From positions 1-42,687 of the forward strand of contig CANJQC010000036.1 of the NCBI GenBank assembly GCA_947476295.1: DNA of 42,687 nt, given 5' to 3'. Position numbers and translations under genes: made by a program. Positions within the stretch are counted from its first letter, which is position 1. Each line of letters begins with the position of its first letter. The stretch comes from Planctomycetaceae bacterium. GTDB taxonomy: Bacteria > Planctomycetota > Planctomycetia > Planctomycetales > Planctomycetaceae. The notes under the pieces were generated by a model. It was not told the DNA's origin. It saw only the letters and a program-made list of their open reading frames with translations, and did not search any database. This document shows positions 8,627 to 16,621 of this stretch, piece after piece.

Positions 8627-9733
8627 ATGAAGCCCATCATTGCCATGACTGCCGGAGACATTGCAGGCATCGGGCCGGAGGTCATCCTCCGCGCGATCGC
8701 ACAACCGGCGACGTCGTTGGTTTGTTATCCCGTGCTCATTGGCCATCCGCAGATTTTTCGTCAGGCGGCGGAGATCTTTGGCCTGACTGTGCCGTTGCAG
8801 GAACTGACCACAACAGTACAGGATTCGGCACGTTTTCGTGAAGACGTCGTCTCCGCTGCGACTCACCGTCGCATCCTTTGCATCAATCCGTTTACTGACG
8901 GCGTGCTTGCGACTCCTCGCTCTCGAGTCAGCTGCGAAGCAGGCGACGCTGCGTTCCATTATCTGGACGCCGCCATCACGCTGGCAAAGCGCTTCGCCGT
9001 CGATGCCATTGTCACAGCCCCACTCAACAAAGAAGCACTTCATCTGGCCGGACATCATTTTCCAGGCCACACCGAAATTCTGGCCGAACGCTGTGGTGTC
9101 GCTGAGTTCGCCATGATGCTGCATCTGCCGGAATCCGCACTTGTGACATGGCGGCATTTGATTCGTCCGCTTTCGAACAGCAACAGGTCCGGAGAAAACG
9201 ACGCATCCTTGTGCGGACTCAGCATCGTTCATGTCACGCTGCACACATCCATCGACAGTGTTCCGCAGATGCTCACGAAGGATTCCATCATCGGCAAGAT
9301 CCGGTTGATGGACAGTTTTCTGCAGAGGATTCATTGCGAACGTCGCGCCATCGCGGTATGCTCGCTTAATCCGCACGGCGGCGAAAACGGCTTGTTTGGC
9401 AATGAAGAATCACGCCTCATCCGACCGGCTGTTGAAGCGTGTGCCGCATCCTTGAAATCAGTAACCGGCCCGCTGCCCGTTGATACTCTCATCCGGCGGG
9501 CGGTGAGCGGTGAATTTGACGGGATCGTGGCCATGTATCATGATCAGGGTCACATCCCCGTGAAACTGATCGGCTTTGACGCGGCAGTGAACATCACACT
9601 CGGGTTGCCGATTGTTCGCACCAGCCCGACACACGGCACAGCATTCGATCGCGCATGGAATCCGCGGACCCCTGCCGATGCCTCGGGCATGCTGGAAGCC
9701 ATCCGCATCGCGGCAGAATTGTCAAACCATTGA
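8627..9733 (+). CDS. pdxA: 4-hydroxythreonine-4-phosphate dehydrogenase
   Basis: NAD-dependent oxidation of 4-phosphohydroxy-L-threonine in the DXP-dependent pyridoxal 5'-phosphate pathway; a cytosolic homodimer with a divalent metal. The sequence shows the family landmarks in order: GDIAGIGPEV at the N-terminus, VTAPLNKEALHLAGHHFPGH, NPHGGENGLFGNEE, and YHDQGHIPVKLIGFDAAVN leading to TSPTHGTAFD. The metal-binding histidines fall in GHTE, NPHGGE and YHDQGH. The open frame begins at 8594 inside the previous gene, but the conserved N-terminus (MKPIIAMTAGD) starts at the ATG at 8627, giving the normal length of 368 residues. It may be cotranscribed with the preceding cytochrome gene. The gene converges on the DUF3467 gene, with 11 bases between the stops. 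Confidence 0.96.
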   Translation: MKPIIAMTAGDIAGIGPEVILRAIAQPATSLVCYPVLIGHPQIFRQAAEIFGLTVPLQELTTTVQDSARFREDVVSAATHRRILCINPFTDGVLATPRSRVSCEAGDAAFHYLDAAITLAKRFAVDAIVTAPLNKEALHLAGHHFPGHTEILAERCGVAEFAMMLHLPESALVTWRHLIRPLSNSNRSGENDASLCGLSIVHVTLHTSIDSVPQMLTKDSIIGKIRLMDSFLQRIHCERRAIAVCSLNPHGGENGLFGNEESRLIRPAVEACAASLKSVTGPLPVDTLIRRAVSGEFDGIVAMYHDQGHIPVKLIGFDAAVNITLGLPIVRTSPTHGTAFDRAWNPRTPADASGMLEAIRIAAELSNH

Positions 9734-9744
9734 CACGAATCGCT

Positions 9745-10401
9745 CTACATTCCTGGTGGCCAGTCGCCTTCCGGCGCGTTGAAATCCGGTGGGCCTGTGT
9801 CGTAGTCTGGCGGAGGCGGCGGGTTGCGAAGTCGTTGCTGGAACTGTTGAAAAGAATGATTCATTGAATCCAGCAGTCGCTGGGCATTAGCCGACGCCAT
9901 AAACACACGTTGCGAAACAGAGGATCGCGGAAAGAACGTCGTGATGAAGTCGAATGAAAACTCCGTCGGCGAATGTCCAATCATTACGGCGTTGGCGTAC
10001 GTACCGGACTGTACGTCGTCACTGATCTTCAGCGATTCGTACAGATCCTGAGCCGACTGACGCTGCTGATTTTGATTTGGAAGGGCCGGCATATGAATTG
10101 GCCCGAAGCGGTCTTCATAGCGATTAATATTTTCCTGCAGCGCCATAATGAACTGATTCACGACTGCCGGTGGCATCACAACGCGCGCGACAACCTGTTG
10201 AGGCTGTTGCATCCGCAGTAGAAAGTCCACGATAAATTCATGCTGCCCCTGCAACACAACAGCGCCTGTCGTAAAGACTCCGCGGGCCACATGTGCTGGC
10301 ACCAATGCACCGATGTGGGAGTGACGGATTTCCTGGCTTTGCGGGCCTTCGTTTTCTGATGGCTCATCAGAAGGTTCGTCCGGCGTTGGCGGATCTATCA
10401 T
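9745..10401 (-). CDS. Protein with two tandem DUF3467-like domains
   Basis: A 218-residue cytosolic-looking protein of unknown function. I see two DUF3467-like units. The first has GQHEFIVDFLLRMQQPQQVVARVVMPP followed by the helix VVNQFIMALQENINRYEDRFG. The second has TYANAVMIGHSPTEFSFDFITTFF, then the helix ANAQRLLDSMNHSFQQFQ. The N-terminus is acidic and Pro/Glu-rich, and the tail is Pro-rich (NPPPPPDYD), both likely disordered. Start: ATG at 10401. The open frame to 10479 runs into a terminator hairpin, so the longer version is unlikely. The next gene upstream on this strand is a single-domain DUF3467 protein; the terminator between them suggests separate control. Confidence 0.75.
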   Translation of the reverse strand: MIDPPTPDEPSDEPSENEGPQSQEIRHSHIGALVPAHVARGVFTTGAVVLQGQHEFIVDFLLRMQQPQQVVARVVMPPAVVNQFIMALQENINRYEDRFGPIHMPALPNQNQQRQSAQDLYESLKISDDVQSGTYANAVMIGHSPTEFSFDFITTFFPRSSVSQRVFMASANAQRLLDSMNHSFQQFQQRLRNPPPPPDYDTGPPDFNAPEGDWPPGM

Positions 10402-10463
10402 TGTGGTGACGTCTTCAAGTGAAACTCGTGGTTTGAGAGAATATAGTGGCTGAGCGTGCCCAG

Positions 10464-10499
10464 CAAAAAGGCTTAGCATCCTTAAAGATGCTAAGCCTT
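10464..10499 (-). terminator. Intrinsic terminator after the single-domain DUF3467 gene
   Basis: A perfect 13-bp stem (10468-10480 with 10487-10499; arms AAGGCTTAGCATC) encloses a six-base loop. On the minus strand the stem runs into a five-thymidine tract. It lies 32 bases past the stop of the gene ending at 10532 and upstream of the next DUF3467 gene, so it ends the first transcript. Confidence 0.88.
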
Positions 10500-10531
10500 G
10501 CTCAATTCTATCGAAGTCGTGCCATGATTTA

Positions 10532-10876
10532 CTAGGAATTCGGCTGACCTTTCACACGCTTGCGAACGTCCGTTTCCAGAACGCCAAATGCCTGTTCATG
10601 CCGCTGCAACGCCATCGACAGTGCGCTCCACAGACGCTTGGCTGTGAAGTGATTGAGGATTATTCGCTGAGTCACCTTCACCTCGACTTTGCCTGTTGCG
10701 TATGGCGTCGGGTTAAGACCCAAGTCTAGGATCAATTCCTCCGGAGTGCTGGACACTCTGCAGAAGTTGGCGTAACCGGCGTTGGCGCCTGCATCCGTCA
10801 CAATGACTTCCTGCGTCTGCTGCGCTTCCGGGCCACGCGATGGTTCCTGTTCCTGTGCGTTCTCACTATCGCTCAC
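10532..10876 (-). CDS. DUF3467 family protein
   Basis: A 114-residue single-domain DUF3467 protein of unknown function. After a Gln/Glu-rich, probably disordered N-terminus, the domain reads GYANFCRVSSTPEELILDLGLNP, then VEVKVTQRIILNHFTAKRLWSALSMALQRHEQAFG. The Tyr-Ala-Asn start, the PEE-hydrophobic-D strand and the closing helix ending in a bulky residue plus Gly are the family pattern. I choose the GTG at 10876 because GGAGAAG sits just before it. An ATG at 10906 and the open frame to 10978 add a basic, cysteine-rich segment with no family character. It is paralogous to the double-domain protein downstream and separated from it by a strong terminator. Confidence 0.78.
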   Translation of the reverse strand: MSDSENAQEQEPSRGPEAQQTQEVIVTDAGANAGYANFCRVSSTPEELILDLGLNPTPYATGKVEVKVTQRIILNHFTAKRLWSALSMALQRHEQAFGVLETDVRKRVKGQPNS

Positions 10877-11252
10877 GTTTATCTTCTCCAATGTTGAGCA
10901 TTTCATAATCGTCCGGACGCGAAAACCCGGACACAAAGTTTTACAGTCAGCAGACTTATAACAACGCCGCAGAATCACGGCAACGCTGGACCAACGGTGT
11001 TTTCGAATTGTCAGGGCCTAGCATCGGCAAACAAGTCAAGACGGGATGTCTGGAGAGATCTAACGGAAATCGGCAGGAATCACTGAAGATTTGCCTGAAT
11101 TCCGTCCCATACGACGATGTCTCGTAACAGAGCAAAAAACGTTGGCACTGCGTGGAATTGTACTATGCAGCAGTTCCCGCAAATAAAGAACGATGGCGTC
11201 CGCAATGATGCTGACGGTTGTTACGTCACCGCCACGAACGGCGCTTCGATCC
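10877..11252. other. Intergenic region, no gene recognised
   Basis: This is the space between the glycosyltransferase stop and the DUF3467 start, both on the minus strand. It should hold the DUF3467 promoter and perhaps a terminator for the upstream pair, but I saw no convincing hairpin with a thymidine run and no clear promoter. A 73-codon plus-strand frame at 11117-11338 overlaps the glycosyltransferase 3' end and lacks support. Confidence 0.4.
10886..10889 (-). promoter_or_regulatory. Ribosome binding site for a GTG start
   Basis: GGAG (within GGAGAAG) on the minus strand is nine bases before the GTG at 10876, supporting the shorter DUF3467 protein. Confidence 0.6.
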
Positions 11253-11984
11253 TCATTTCAACTTCTTCACACGACATCGAAATATGCGTTGGATTCCCAG
11301 AGCGAAAATTATCCAGCCCGCGGTCAGGCATTCCCTGAGATTGATCTTTGTCGTCCCGAACCGACGGTCCTCAAAGATGATCGGAACTTCTGCCATGCGA
11401 CAATTGACGCGCTGACAGCGATACAGCACCTCTTCCTGAAAGGCGTAACCTCTGGCGATCGTCAGAGACCAGTCGATCTCCGCCAGTTTGCTCACGCGAT
11501 AGCATCGAAAACTGCCGCTGTTGTCCTGGGTCGTCAAACCCAGACACAGTCTGGCCCACACATTAATCGACTGACTCATGAGCTTGCGTCCGCGCGTCCA
11601 GCCCGCCACGCCACCGCCGCGAACATAGCGGGAAGCAATTACGACATCGCATTTTGACATACCCTGAATGAGTTCGTGGATGTACTTCGGGTTGTGACTA
11701 AAATCTGCATCTAGGTTTACCACGAACTCAAAACCGTTGTCGATCGCGTAACGAAAACCTGCTACAATCGCGGTACCTAGGCCCTGTTTCCCAGCGCGGT
11801 GCAGGACCTGCACACGACGATCAGCGGCAGAGAGTTGGTCGGCGAGTCGACCGGTTCCGTCGGGTGAGTTGTCATCGACGATCAGAATTGTCGCGTCCGT
11901 CGCGACTGCGTTTAGTTCCGGAATCAGCTGGCTGATGTTCTCACGTTCATTGTATGTGCAGAGCGTGATCAGTGTCCTCGTCAT
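11253..11984 (-). CDS. Family 2 glycosyltransferase, polyprenol-phosphate mannosyltransferase (DPM1) type
   Basis: Transfers a sugar, probably mannose from GDP-mannose, to a polyprenyl phosphate on the cytosolic face of the membrane. The 243 residues form one GT-A domain: TLCTYNERENI, the nucleotide-binding VDDNSPDGT, LDADFSHNP with the metal-binding Asp motif, SRYVRGGG, and an NSGSFRCYR acceptor-side segment. There is no C-terminal membrane domain, as in the soluble DPM1 form. The ATG at 11984 overlaps the stop of the upstream methyltransferase gene (ATGA), so the two are translationally coupled. The acceptor and sugar cannot be read from sequence. Confidence 0.87.
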   Translation of the reverse strand: MTRTLITLCTYNERENISQLIPELNAVATDATILIVDDNSPDGTGRLADQLSAADRRVQVLHRAGKQGLGTAIVAGFRYAIDNGFEFVVNLDADFSHNPKYIHELIQGMSKCDVVIASRYVRGGGVAGWTRGRKLMSQSINVWARLCLGLTTQDNSGSFRCYRVSKLAEIDWSLTIARGYAFQEEVLYRCQRVNCRMAEVPIIFEDRRFGTTKINLRECLTAGWIIFALGIQRIFRCRVKKLK

Positions 11985-13294
11985 GATGCAGCATCCTTGT
12001 CCCGTCCGTGTTGCCCGTTATTGCCTTCAGGACACTGCAATTTTTCGAGCGACGTCAGCAGGCCGAGTTTATTCAAACGGCGTTCCAGCGTCAGTGGTTC
12101 AACTCCAAGTTGCGAGCGCAGTTGGCGGACGTCCGCGAGTGCCTTTCTCGCCATCGCTGTCGCGCCACTGCTGCCAGGCATTCGCTTAATCGCTCGAATC
12201 AGCAGGTTCTTCGGCGTGTGTTCCAGATCAATGAACTCCATCACCTGGGTCTGATAGCCGCTTGCCGTAAGCAGAGACGCCCGCATTGTATCGGTGGCGA
12301 TCGCGGCAAAGCGATCCTTCGTGATGCCATAAGAGGTGATGGGCGACAGAGTCGATGCCCGGAGCATCTCGTTCAATTCATGCTGACAGCAGGGAACGGC
12401 AAGGATGGCGGAACTGTTCCACTGAATCGCCTGTGCGATGGCATCGTCAGTGGCCGTGTTGCAGGCGTGCAGCGAGATCATCAGATCGACCGGATCTTTC
12501 GACAGGAATCCCGCGATATCGCCGACGTGAAATTCCAGATTCGGCAACGACAGACAGGTGACGATTTTTTGACAGGCTGCAATCACATCGGTTCGACGAT
12601 CCAGTCCGACGATATGACATTCTCGCTTCAAAATACTCGAAAACAAATAGTGCGTGGCAAAAGTCAGATAGCTTTTGCCGCAGCCGAAATCCACAATCCT
12701 CAGCGGTCGATCCGATGGAAGCGCATCGGCAATGTCGTGAATGAATTCTAGGAACCGATTGATCTGACGAAATTTGCGTGAATGATTGGCTCGCACGCTG
12801 CCGTCGCGCGACATGACCCCGGTATGAATCAGGAACGGGCAGGGCACGCCTGCGGGAATCAGATAGCTACGGACGCGATTGTGCGATTCGACTTCCTGGG
12901 CCGATGAATTTTCATCCGTCGATGCACTTGCGCCGAAATCCGCAGTTGCCCCTGAAGTCGCCCTCGTCTTCAGAAACCAAACACCCTTTTTCGACGCGCG
13001 CGCTTCGCTGGTGGCAGAATCTGTTACCAGTCGGACGTTGCGGTAGACGTTCTGGCAAAGGCGAATAAATTCGGAAGCGGCTTCACTGGCGTCGAGATTC
13101 TGGTGAGCCTGCTGCGTTTCCGTCTGCGACGTGAACTGAAACCGTCGCCCATCGCGAATTTCGATCGGATGCACATCCACGCGGCGAATTGATTCGTTGG
13201 CGACACGTGGGCCGCTGAAAACTGCCTTTTGCAGGCCGCCCAACAGCACCGATTCGCAAAGTAATCGAACAAGTTTTCTGGAATGGTCGGGCAT
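11981..13294 (-). CDS. SAM-dependent methyltransferase, METTL25/RRNAD1-like (Methyltransf_32)
   Basis: A probable S-adenosylmethionine-dependent methyltransferase of 437 residues. The C-terminal half has the Rossmann motif I IVDFGCGKSYLTFA, an acidic VGLDRR at the end of the second strand, SLHACNTATDDAI and VPCCQHEL. The HAC-TD and PCCQHE signatures are characteristic of Methyltransf_32 proteins. The target is unknown; eukaryotic relatives are poorly defined or RNA-linked. The N-terminal half is less conserved, with a segment of low-complexity Ala/Ser near the middle. The ATG at 13294 (MPDHSRK) is preferred; the frame is open to 13522 but overlaps a divergent small gene and looks non-coding. 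The stop overlaps the start of the glycosyltransferase gene. Confidence 0.82.
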   Translation of the reverse strand: MPDHSRKLVRLLCESVLLGGLQKAVFSGPRVANESIRRVDVHPIEIRDGRRFQFTSQTETQQAHQNLDASEAASEFIRLCQNVYRNVRLVTDSATSEARASKKGVWFLKTRATSGATADFGASASTDENSSAQEVESHNRVRSYLIPAGVPCPFLIHTGVMSRDGSVRANHSRKFRQINRFLEFIHDIADALPSDRPLRIVDFGCGKSYLTFATHYLFSSILKRECHIVGLDRRTDVIAACQKIVTCLSLPNLEFHVGDIAGFLSKDPVDLMISLHACNTATDDAIAQAIQWNSSAILAVPCCQHELNEMLRASTLSPITSYGITKDRFAAIATDTMRASLLTASGYQTQVMEFIDLEHTPKNLLIRAIKRMPGSSGATAMARKALADVRQLRSQLGVEPLTLERRLNKLGLLTSLEKLQCPEGNNGQHGRDKDAAS

Positions 13295-13416
13295 TGCTCG
13301 CAACAAGTCAAAACTTCGATAAGCTGCCGGCACAGGCAGCGGTCCGGCACAACATTCGACAGAAAATCGGACAGAAATCGGCGGAATCGCGATACACAAG
13401 ACGGGATTAGAGCCAA

Positions 13417-13593
13417 ATGGCGCTAAACAAGAAACAGCAGAAGCAAATTGAAGCTGCAAAGAACAAAATTCAACGTCTGCGGGAATTGCTGAAGGCAGCA
13501 AAGAACCAGCCGGATGATCCACATGAGATCCCGCGTCTGGAAAAACAGATCGCCGATCTTAATGCGGAGAGCGAAAAGATTCGCAACGAGTAA
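13417..13593 (+). CDS. Small coiled-coil protein (58 residues), hypothetical
   Basis: A short open frame from ATG 13417 to TAA 13593 encodes 58 residues. The composition is strongly helical and charged ([19 protein letters not shown], then [20 protein letters not shown] and [19 protein letters not shown]). There are two heptad-rich helices split by a PDDPHEIP turn, so it should fold as a helical hairpin or dimer. There are no membrane segments and no signal. The stop is five bases before the ATG of the Tsr3/DTW-like gene, so the two are surely cotranscribed. It is divergent from the methyltransferase. I do not know its function. The lack of hydrophobic low-complexity, the tight spacing and the clean helix pattern argue that it is real. 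Confidence 0.75.
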   Translation: MALNKKQQKQIEAAKNKIQRLRELLKAAKNQPDDPHEIPRLEKQIADLNAESEKIRNE

Positions 13594-13598
13594 TCGCG

Positions 13599-14087
13599 AT
13601 GCCCGCAGCCTCCGTGCCACAAACTGTGCCAGAGCCCCCAACGGTGATCGTGGTACATCCGCGCGAACGACGCAGCAAGTGTTCGGTCGAACCCCTGCGC
13701 GATCGGGATGGCTTCGTGTTCTGCACTTTTCCGCATCCAGTCCCGATTGATATCACAGGATATGTGCGACTGGGGATCGGTGGCCCGGTTCTTTCAGAAG
13801 CAGATTCTGATCGCGGACTTCTGCTGCTCGACGGAACCTGGCGACTTGCTAGGCGGATGGAACCTTTTTACGAGCATGTCGAAGTCCGATCGCTGCCCGT
13901 CGTAAAGACAGCGTATCCTCGCAAGTCCGAAGTCTTCCCGGACCCTAGCGAGGGGCTCGCCACTATTGAGGCCCTCTATACTGCATTGCGACTGCTCAAC
14001 CGCGACACGACCGGCCTGCTGGATCACTATCACTGGCGCGAACAATTCCTCGCGGCAAATTCATGGCTGCAGCTTCCTCTGAATTGA
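13599..14087 (+). CDS. Tsr3/DTW-domain-like protein, putative RNA aminocarboxypropyltransferase
   Basis: A 162-residue protein resembling the Tsr3/DTW superfamily, whose members move the 3-amino-3-carboxypropyl group of SAM onto rRNA or tRNA uridines. The key segment is [14 protein letters not shown], a variant of the D-x-x-W motif. It is followed by [35 protein letters not shown], which matches the R/T-x-Y/R-x-x and GLATIEA pattern of the family. The N-terminal [20 protein letters not shown] also fits: in DTW proteins this region carries Cys or basic residues. There is no zinc-binding CxxC, so it is nearer the Tsr3/DUF367-like branch than the bacterial tRNA enzyme. The RNA target is unknown. 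It starts five bases after the small coiled-coil gene. Confidence 0.72.
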   Translation: MPAASVPQTVPEPPTVIVVHPRERRSKCSVEPLRDRDGFVFCTFPHPVPIDITGYVRLGIGGPVLSEADSDRGLLLLDGTWRLARRMEPFYEHVEVRSLPVVKTAYPRKSEVFPDPSEGLATIEALYTALRLLNRDTTGLLDHYHWREQFLAANSWLQLPLN

Positions 14088-14535
14088 CTGCGATGAAATA
14101 AAATGCGCATGGCGTGAAATATTTGCCCTGAGCGATGTCCAAGGGGATCGTCAGAAGGCAGCCAGTAGACCCGGGAATCTGATTGTATGGGTTCTGTTGA
14201 TCGCATCGGCAGAATTTGGCACTTGGTAAACTGGAACTTGGCAAACGATTATGCGATATTGCCACACCTGCTGGGATATAGCCACGAAACTATTGAAATG
14301 TGGTGTTCCGGGAGTTCTGATTCTGGACGTGAACCATAGAACCTGTCATCTTAACCAGTTAATCCGGAAGTTCCTGAGATGCTGTTCGGCATTCCATGGC
14401 AGCAACCAGCGGGCTTGGACTGGCTCAAATTGTCTTCTAATTTGTAGCTTGAACGGCCGATGTTTCCAGGATGGTGCAAGTTTGAATTCTCGAAAAACTA
14501 ACGAGACATCGATGTCCTCCTGTTCTGGTGAGCCT
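14088..14535. other. Intergenic region upstream of the HEAT-like gene
   Basis: The 448 bases follow the Tsr3-like stop. An imperfect direct repeat (ACTTGGTAAACTGGA then ACTTGGCAAACG) is visible around 14220-14250. The downstream gene's frame stays open back to 14251, but the translated stretch is Cys/Trp-rich and unlike protein. The promoter of the HEAT-like gene is probably here; I could not fix its position. Confidence 0.35.
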
Positions 14536-15918
14536 ATGCCAGTTGTTATCCGCTGCATTCAGATACTGATTGGCATTGTTGCTGTCAGCCGATGTCCACT
14601 GATCGCATTGGCGTCATGCCTATCGTGGCAGGGAATCGTTCATGCCCAGGGGGGTAGTGCGCCTGCTGCCGAAACTACCGCTGCCACAAGCGATACAGTC
14701 GCCGCCCCTGCTGCGGCGCCGCAGGAAAGCCAGAACGTTCAGCCGCAAGATCAGGACTGCATGCAGAAGATCATCGATCAGCAGGCGTTGACTCGTACGA
14801 TTCGTGCAATGACCAATCCGCTGGAACGCATTCCTGAAGCAAAGTATCAGCAGCTACGGCGGCCGGTCGCAACTGGCATTCAATCCGGCTTAGCGGCTGC
14901 TGCAGATCTTGAGAACCTGAGTCTTGTGCTGAAGTATCGACTATTTCAGGCAACCGATCCGACGTTTGTAGCCAATCCCGATAACGTTAAGAACATGCTC
15001 AACGAAATGGACCGCGAAAATCGCGGTGCCGGTGGGCAGGCCGGAAACGCGCAGAGAATTAAGGAATATCGTCAGAAATACGGTGATGCGGTGCTTGCTG
15101 TGGCAAAGCAGATGTTTGGAAACAGTCTGGATGCCCGCTCGATCGCGATTCAGGTCATCAAGGAACTGTATGTCAATAAAACTGCGACAGGGCTGACAGA
15201 AAACCACAGCGAATCGCTAGCCGCTTTAATCGGGCTGCTCAAAGATCCTGAGCAACCTGATTCGGTCAAAGACATGGCCGCTGCTGCGATCGGTTATGTG
15301 CTTTCCAATATGTCCGTGATTCCTCAGCAACAGGCTGAGGTCAGCGATGTCATTGCGGCAGAACTTGATCGTCCTTGCACCGAAGTCGCATATCAGATGG
15401 ATTTGGTGCAGACTCTGTTTAACATCACAATCGCTCGCCAACCCGTTGGCCCTCCGATTACGACCGCGATGCGAACGTTCGTCAAACTCGTGGAGGATCG
15501 GAAACGCCCGTTGCAGGTGCGGTGCCATGCGGCCTTTGGAATTGGGCAGGGAGCGTTTGACAATCGAATAGATTTCGATCCGCTCGCATGGAAAGTCGCT
15601 AATCTCGCTCTGGAAGCGAGCGTGTTCTTCAATCAGGCACCCGGAAATTCGGCGTGGGAGCAATGTGGATCCGATTTGTTTTTCGCACATCGCCATGTGG
15701 ACAAAGTCGGACTGGCAAAAGATCCGCCGATGCTGCCAAAGGGCATGATGAATCGGGCAGCTCAGTCGGTCCCAGTGAATGAGTCCGGCATTTTGACTTT
15801 GAGAATCGCAGTGCCTTTGATCAATAACAAAAAAAAAATACCGCAGGAAGATCAGTTAGCGTTAAAGGCCTGGATCGATGCTAATAAAGAGGCTCTGGCG
15901 ACCAAGGCATGGGAATAG
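14536..15918 (+). CDS. Exported HEAT/ARM-like repeat protein, hypothetical
   Basis: About 460 residues with an N-terminal signal (VVIRCIQILIGIVAVSRCPLIALA) and then an Ala/Gln-rich linker (SAPAAETTAATSDTVAAPAA) before the folded part. The rest is made of paired helices resembling HEAT or armadillo repeats, for example LAALIGLLKDPEQPDSVKDMAAAAIGYV and VKLVEDRKRPLQVRCHAAFGIG. Such proteins are protein-binding scaffolds; no enzyme motif is seen. The start is uncertain: ATG 14536 follows GGTGAG closely, while ATG 14512 adds eight residues. A run of ten adenines at 15829-15838 lies in frame in the last 30 codons. It is convergent with the cobalamin adenosyltransferase gene. Confidence 0.7.
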   Translation: MPVVIRCIQILIGIVAVSRCPLIALASCLSWQGIVHAQGGSAPAAETTAATSDTVAAPAAAPQESQNVQPQDQDCMQKIIDQQALTRTIRAMTNPLERIPEAKYQQLRRPVATGIQSGLAAAADLENLSLVLKYRLFQATDPTFVANPDNVKNMLNEMDRENRGAGGQAGNAQRIKEYRQKYGDAVLAVAKQMFGNSLDARSIAIQVIKELYVNKTATGLTENHSESLAALIGLLKDPEQPDSVKDMAAAAIGYVLSNMSVIPQQQAEVSDVIAAELDRPCTEVAYQMDLVQTLFNITIARQPVGPPITTAMRTFVKLVEDRKRPLQVRCHAAFGIGQGAFDNRIDFDPLAWKVANLALEASVFFNQAPGNSAWEQCGSDLFFAHRHVDKVGLAKDPPMLPKGMMNRAAQSVPVNESGILTLRIAVPLINNKKKIPQEDQLALKAWIDANKEALATKAWE

Positions 15919-15974
15919 GGCCGACAGCGAACGGTTTTCCAAAAATCTACAAGTCCTGAATACCCACGTACGAC

Positions 15975-16550
15975 CTATTCTGCATCGCTTCGTGCCGTCC
16001 AAAGCACGTCGTTCTTGCCATCGTCGTTGGCAGCTCGCGCGAGGACAAACAGCAGGTCCGAAAGCCGATTCAGACAAATCGCGAGCTCCGGATTCAGCGG
16101 CTCCGTTTCCTGCATTCGCAATACATCCAATTCGGCACGCCGACAAACACCGCGAGCGAGATGCAATTGAGCCGCAGCGAGTGAGCCGCCTGGCAGAATA
16201 AAACTATTGAGCGATGCCTGACGTTCAATAAATCGATCGATCAGTCGCTCCAGTTGTTGCGTGTCGTCATTGGTGAGTCGTGCCTTCAGCAGATCGGGCT
16301 GCCCATTGGCGGGAAGTGGCACGCAAAGATCCGCACCAAGGTCAAACAGGAATTGCTGCAGTGTGGCCAGGACATCCCGGAGTTCCGCCGTCGTCCCTGC
16401 GGCGATTGCCACACCGATTGCGCAATTGGTCTCATCAACCGAACCACCGGCGACAATCCGAGCGCACAGTTTGGAAACTCGCCGCCCGTCCCCCGTGCTA
16501 GTCATCCCGTGATCACCGCCACGAGTGTAGATACGATCAAGTCGAACCAT
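15975..16550 (-). CDS. ATP:cob(I)alamin adenosyltransferase, PduO/MMAB type
   Basis: Makes adenosylcobalamin from cob(I)alamin and ATP in the cytosol; family members are trimers with active sites between subunits. The 191 residues match PduO from end to end: the ATP-binding N-terminus IYTRGGDHGMTSTGDGRRVSK, GSVDETNCAIG, FILPGGSLAAAQLHLARGVCRRAE and LNRLSDLLFVLAR. Compared with the usual TRTGDDGTT and VDELNA, this copy has DHG, MTS and DETNC, which are uncommon substitutions in or near the ATP-binding site. The catalytic Arg pair (RRAE) is kept. No ribosome binding site is visible before the ATG at 16550. The adjacent genes are not cobalamin genes. Confidence 0.92.
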   Translation of the reverse strand: MVRLDRIYTRGGDHGMTSTGDGRRVSKLCARIVAGGSVDETNCAIGVAIAAGTTAELRDVLATLQQFLFDLGADLCVPLPANGQPDLLKARLTNDDTQQLERLIDRFIERQASLNSFILPGGSLAAAQLHLARGVCRRAELDVLRMQETEPLNPELAICLNRLSDLLFVLARAANDDGKNDVLWTARSDAE

Positions 16551-16621
16551 GATGATGTCAATCAGTAAGTGCCTGCAACAAATGCGGTCAGATCAGCCAA
16601 ATGGGAAAACGCAATCGGGAC

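Noticed and set aside
11117-11338. 73-codon plus-strand frame overlapping the glycosyltransferase 3' end
   Set aside because: It overlaps a well supported gene and has no ribosome binding site or protein character.
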